Shown here: in pieces, positions 61,082 to 64,000 of the stretch | Numbering within the stretch: the stretch's first letter is position 1 | Layout of the letters: each line of letters begins with the position of its first letter | Origin: Brachionus rotundiformis | Lineage: Eukaryota > Rotifera > Eurotatoria > Ploima > Brachionidae | DNA: 64,000 nucleotides | Assembly (NCBI GenBank): GCA_016802295.1 | Contig: JAESIW010000210.1 | Location: forward strand, 372,001-436,000 | Direction of reading: 5' to 3' | Translations under genes and position numbers: made by a program | The notes under the pieces: generated by a model | Told to the model about the DNA's origin: nothing | What the model saw: only the letters and a program-made list of their open reading frames with translations | The model's database searches: none

Positions 61082-62974
61082 ATGAATAACAACAACATAA
61101 CCGCAAAAGATGTAAAAATATTAGTGGCTTATCATAAGCCTGCAGTTTTGGTTAAAAACGAGATTTTAACGCCTATTCATTTAGGTAGAGCTTTGGGTAA
61201 CGAAATATCTAAAGATGGTGCTTTAAGCAATGAAGACTACCAATGGATGCTAGATAATATGATTGGTGACGATACCGGAGATAATATTTCTAATAAAAAC
61301 AGACGCTATAACGAACTTACTGCAATTTATTGGGCATGGAAAAACCAAGATAAATTAGGTAACCCAAAATACATTGGCTTAATGCACTACCGCAGGCAGT
61401 TGGTTTTTAATACAAGCTTAACAAAGCATTATAAAAAAAAATATAAAAATAGTAATAAAATTATTTCTAATACAGATATTCAACAATATTGTGGGGTTAA
61501 CCATATTATAAACACACTACAAAATGTTAACTTAATAACCCCTACCCCAGCTACTACAAAAGAAACTGTACTACAGCAATACACAAGTAAACATTCTATT
61601 TATGTGGGGCATGTGCCCGAAGATATTGATTTAATGGTAAGTGTAATTAATAAATTATATCCTACTTTTAACAACGTAACCAATGCTTACTTAAACAATA
61701 ATTTGCACTATTGGTGTAATCTGTTTGTTATGCCAGTAGCAGATTTTAACCACTATTGCCAATGGTTATTTGATATTTTGTTTGAGATAGAAAAGCAAAT
61801 AGATTATTCTAACAGAAACGCATTGCAACAGCGTGCTTTGGGTTTTTTAGCAGAACGCTTAACTGGTATTTATATAACTTATTTAAAGCAAAAACACTCT
61901 ATAAACCATAAATATACGGTGTGGCACACAAATACAGATTTAATAAAACCCATAAACCCAAGCTTTAATAACAATAATATACCAATAGTTTTTAGTTGCG
62001 ATAATAACTACGCACCATACTTAGCGGTGGCAATACAATCTATAATAGAAAACGCCAGTGGCAATAATAATTACGATATTTTTGTACTAGATGAAGACTT
62101 TAGCCAAAATACTAAAAATAAAATTTTGTTACAAATTAAAAACAAACCCAATGTAAATATTACGTTTGTTAATATTAATTTATATGTACCAGATATAGAC
62201 GAAACAATGTTTTATATTTCAGATCATGTAACAATATCTACTTATTATCGTTTTTTTATTCCACGTATTTTTAATAATTTTAGCAAAGTGCTTTATTTAG
62301 ATGCCGATTTAGTTGTAGTGCAAGATGTTGCAGAGCTTTACAATACCAACTTACAAAATAAAATGCTAGCAACTGTTGCAGATACAGGTTTTAAAACAAG
62401 AAGCTATAGTAAAAAAACACATAAAAAGAAAAAAAATCTTTCTAATAATAATTTAAACACTAATTTATATTTTAACGCTGGGGTTTTACTAATAAACATA
62501 GAAAAAGCTAACAACAATAATTTTGAAAAAGCTTGTATAAATAAACTAAAAGAGCTAAAAACACCTAAGTTTCACGATCAAGATGTTTTAAATAATTTAT
62601 ATCAATTAGATACATTGTTTTTAAACGAAAAATGGAATTTATTGTGGCACCTACCTTTGTATAAAAAAAATCTTTCTATAATGTTAGAATTTACTCATTA
62701 TAATAATTATATTACTGCATATAATAATCCTTGTATTGTGCATTATTCTAGCCCCACCAAACCTTGGTTAGAATCTAATCTACCTTTAGCTAATTACTTT
62801 TGGTTATATGCTAAAAACACAAGTTTTTATCAAGAATTATTAATAAACGTGGTTAATTACAATATTAATAAAAATAAAAAACTATTTGGCTTAATAAAAA
62901 CATATAATACTAAAATATTTAAATTATTTGGCATTACTATTTATAAACGTATTAAAAAAACTTCTATAAAATAA
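61082..62974 (+). CDS. two-module glycosyltransferase: DUF4422 - GT8
   Basis: A 630-residue enzyme repeating the first two modules of the 1194-residue protein. DUF4422 (about 5-290) has the same MIGDDTGDNIS and YIGLMHYRRQL blocks; GT8 (about 298-585) shows VLYLDADLV, VADTGFKTRSY, LYFNAGVLLINIEKAN, HDQDVLNNL and IVHYSSPTKPW. The C-terminus ends in a KIFKLFGITIYKRIKK tail, a motif seen at the ends of many surface-glycan transferases; a close copy (LKILGFTVYKRK) sits inside the 1194-residue protein at about residue 705. The DNA of both shared parts is nearly identical to the upstream gene, while a ~60-residue stretch between them is unrelated. Starts 46 bases after the preceding gene. Confidence 0.85.
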   Translation: MNNNNITAKDVKILVAYHKPAVLVKNEILTPIHLGRALGNEISKDGALSNEDYQWMLDNMIGDDTGDNISNKNRRYNELTAIYWAWKNQDKLGNPKYIGLMHYRRQLVFNTSLTKHYKKKYKNSNKIISNTDIQQYCGVNHIINTLQNVNLITPTPATTKETVLQQYTSKHSIYVGHVPEDIDLMVSVINKLYPTFNNVTNAYLNNNLHYWCNLFVMPVADFNHYCQWLFDILFEIEKQIDYSNRNALQQRALGFLAERLTGIYITYLKQKHSINHKYTVWHTNTDLIKPINPSFNNNNIPIVFSCDNNYAPYLAVAIQSIIENASGNNNYDIFVLDEDFSQNTKNKILLQIKNKPNVNITFVNINLYVPDIDETMFYISDHVTISTYYRFFIPRIFNNFSKVLYLDADLVVVQDVAELYNTNLQNKMLATVADTGFKTRSYSKKTHKKKKNLSNNNLNTNLYFNAGVLLINIEKANNNNFEKACINKLKELKTPKFHDQDVLNNLYQLDTLFLNEKWNLLWHLPLYKKNLSIMLEFTHYNNYITAYNNPCIVHYSSPTKPWLESNLPLANYFWLYAKNTSFYQELLINVVNYNINKNKKLFGLIKTYNTKIFKLFGITIYKRIKKTSIK

Positions 62975-62987
62975 ATATAAGAAAAAA

Positions 62988-63317
62988 ATGAAACCACTAC
63001 TTACAATAATGTTTATAACCGTTACAGTTTATACCATAGCCGTTGGTAATTTACATGGTTATAATTTATTTAGCATTTTTTTTAGCAATATAATGCAACT
63101 ATCTTGGAACGGACAATTTAATTTAGACTTTACCATGTACCTACTGCTTGGGGCCTTATTTGTAGCTTGGCGTAATAAATTTAGCCCAGTTGCTTTAATG
63201 CTTAGCTTAGTTGCTTTTGTTGGTGGTATTATGTTTTTAGCCCCGTATTTATTAGTGTTGTACTATAAACACAACGGCAATACCAAAAAAGTATTGTTAG
63301 GCGAGCACGCCAACTAA
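62988..63317 (+). CDS. small integral membrane protein of unknown function
   Basis: A 109-residue protein with three predicted helices: about residues 4-20, 48-62 (MYLLLGALFVAW) and 68-92 (VALMLSLVAFVGGIMFLAPYLLVLYY). Size and helix placement resemble small DUF2834-type membrane proteins, but the match is loose. It begins 13 bases after the last glycosyltransferase, so may share that transcript. It uses Trp and Gly more than its neighbours do, which supports a real conserved protein. Function not assigned. Confidence 0.65.
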   Translation: MKPLLTIMFITVTVYTIAVGNLHGYNLFSIFFSNIMQLSWNGQFNLDFTMYLLLGALFVAWRNKFSPVALMLSLVAFVGGIMFLAPYLLVLYYKHNGNTKKVLLGEHAN

Positions 63318-63343
63318 AATTAGCAACTATTTAATGCTAACCG

Positions 63344-64000
63344 TTAAAACATAAGGCTAAGCCCTACGTTTAAACCAATAGAATTAGCGTAAAATCTGTA
63401 GCCTTTTGCCATAACTTGGTTAATACCATAATAACCAATTTGCCCTTGCAAAGCCAAATGCTTAAATATATTATACTGCAAACCTAAACCTAAGCTATAA
63501 GCAAGCGAATTTGCATTATAATTAGTGTTACTGCTAACATTGTTTGTAGTTGTTGCTTCTCCAAAGCTTTCTATAAACTGCGGAATTATACCGCCAGGGG
63601 CAGTAACAATAGTGGTAACAGAGCCATTTTTATAAATACAATCAAACTTATAAGTATTAATATTATAATCGTAGTCTCCTTGGTATACTCCGCCTTTGCC
63701 GTAATCTTCTTGATATTTAGGACAATAGGCATCTGCTACTAGTTGTGTTTTTTCTTTAAATGTAAGTGGTGGCTTATTAGGGTTAGGCGTTGCGGTGTCT
63801 GTAATTTTTGTGTTCCATTTAATAGATGCATAACTATAACCAACTTGTGCAAAACTAAATATATTAATTTTGCTAAAGTTATAAAAACTGTAATTAATAT
63901 TAGCCATAATACTTTTACTACTATTAAGTTTTATATTATAACTAATGCTGTTATTAGTTTGCTGTATAGTAGTATTTGCCAGTTGCACGGCAGATGTAAA
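63344..64000 (-). CDS. outer membrane beta-barrel protein, C-terminal part (5' end outside window)
   Basis: The frame is open to the window edge on the minus strand, so this is the last ~218 residues. The pattern is alternating beta strands with a final aromatic residue: INYSFYNFSKINIFSFAQVGYSYASI, AYSLGLGLQYNIF, ALQGQIGYYGIN and ending IGLNVGLSLMF. A long loop near the middle (about residues 60-120) contains two Cys and many Gly/Tyr. It resembles small OmpA/Omp25/surface-antigen-type barrels. The GTG at 63988 is an internal codon, not a start. Convergent with the small membrane protein gene. Confidence 0.7.
   Translation of the reverse strand, partial: FTSAVQLANTTIQQTNNSISYNIKLNSSKSIMANINYSFYNFSKINIFSFAQVGYSYASIKWNTKITDTATPNPNKPPLTFKEKTQLVADAYCPKYQEDYGKGGVYQGDYDYNINTYKFDCIYKNGSVTTIVTAPGGIIPQFIESFGEATTTNNVSSNTNYNANSLAYSLGLGLQYNIFKHLALQGQIGYYGINQVMAKGYRFYANSIGLNVGLSLMF

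Overview
The window is strongly AT-rich and densely coded. It most resembles the chromosome of a reduced or host-associated alphaproteobacterium. The evidence is the family flavour of the core genes: the alphaproteobacterial forms of RpsD, AccA, RpoH (with an RpoH-box region) and a MerR-like regulator, an AhpC/AhpD pair, and an initiator tRNA whose body matches the alphaproteobacterial type. Salvage enzymes (Apt, Upp, ThiL), a phospho-sugar hydrolase and a large peptide-uptake system suggest a nutrient scavenger. I cannot place it to genus; a gut or tissue symbiont is a guess.

Layout. 1-5.2 kb: the 3' part of a GH4 6-phospho-alpha-glucosidase, a divergent squalene/phytoene-synthase-like protein, Fe-type sodB, a one-POTRA Omp85-like barrel and a SulP anion transporter. 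5.3-10.0 kb: a minus-strand operon accA-sppA-lepB-rnc-merR-fba. 10.1-13.2 kb: a tRNA-modification-type methyltransferase divergent from a polyprenyl diphosphate synthase, then ahpC-ahpD. 13.3-17.0 kb: an OLD-like AAA ATPase/TOPRIM protein (possible defence gene) and a sodium:solute symporter. 17.0-18.9 kb: a 590-base gap, tRNA-Asn, tRNA-Cys and rpoH. 19.0-26.9 kb: a lone oppA paralogue with an FMN reductase, mlaA, an ankyrin membrane protein, a large MscS channel and a NAPE-PLD-like hydrolase. 27.0-33.9 kb: rpsD, apt, a divergent TAXI-like lipoprotein, thiL, a PAP2 phosphatase, glyA and rpiB. 34.0-44.5 kb: oppBCDF preceded by four oppA-type genes in series. 44.7-50.2 kb: upp, manA, an 828-residue Asn-rich tail-anchored protein, a small lipoprotein and initiator tRNA-Met.

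50.4-63.3 kb is the most distinctive part, a surface-glycan locus. Ugd and Uxs convert UDP-glucose to UDP-glucuronate and UDP-xylose. GalE and Glf provide UDP-galactopyranose and UDP-galactofuranose. Four giant or tandem glycosyltransferases follow, built from DUF4422, GT8 and TagF-like modules. These share blocks of almost or fully identical DNA, including 337 consecutive identical bases, so the locus looks like an actively recombining, modular polymer-assembly system. The window closes with a small membrane protein and the C-terminal part of an outer-membrane barrel.

Recurring promoters of the form TTGnnn, 16-18 bases, TATTAT can be read upstream of sodB, rpoH, upp, galE, the OLD-like gene and two oppA genes. 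Several convergent gene pairs share intrinsic terminators. No insertion sequence, prophage, CRISPR array or rRNA gene was seen.
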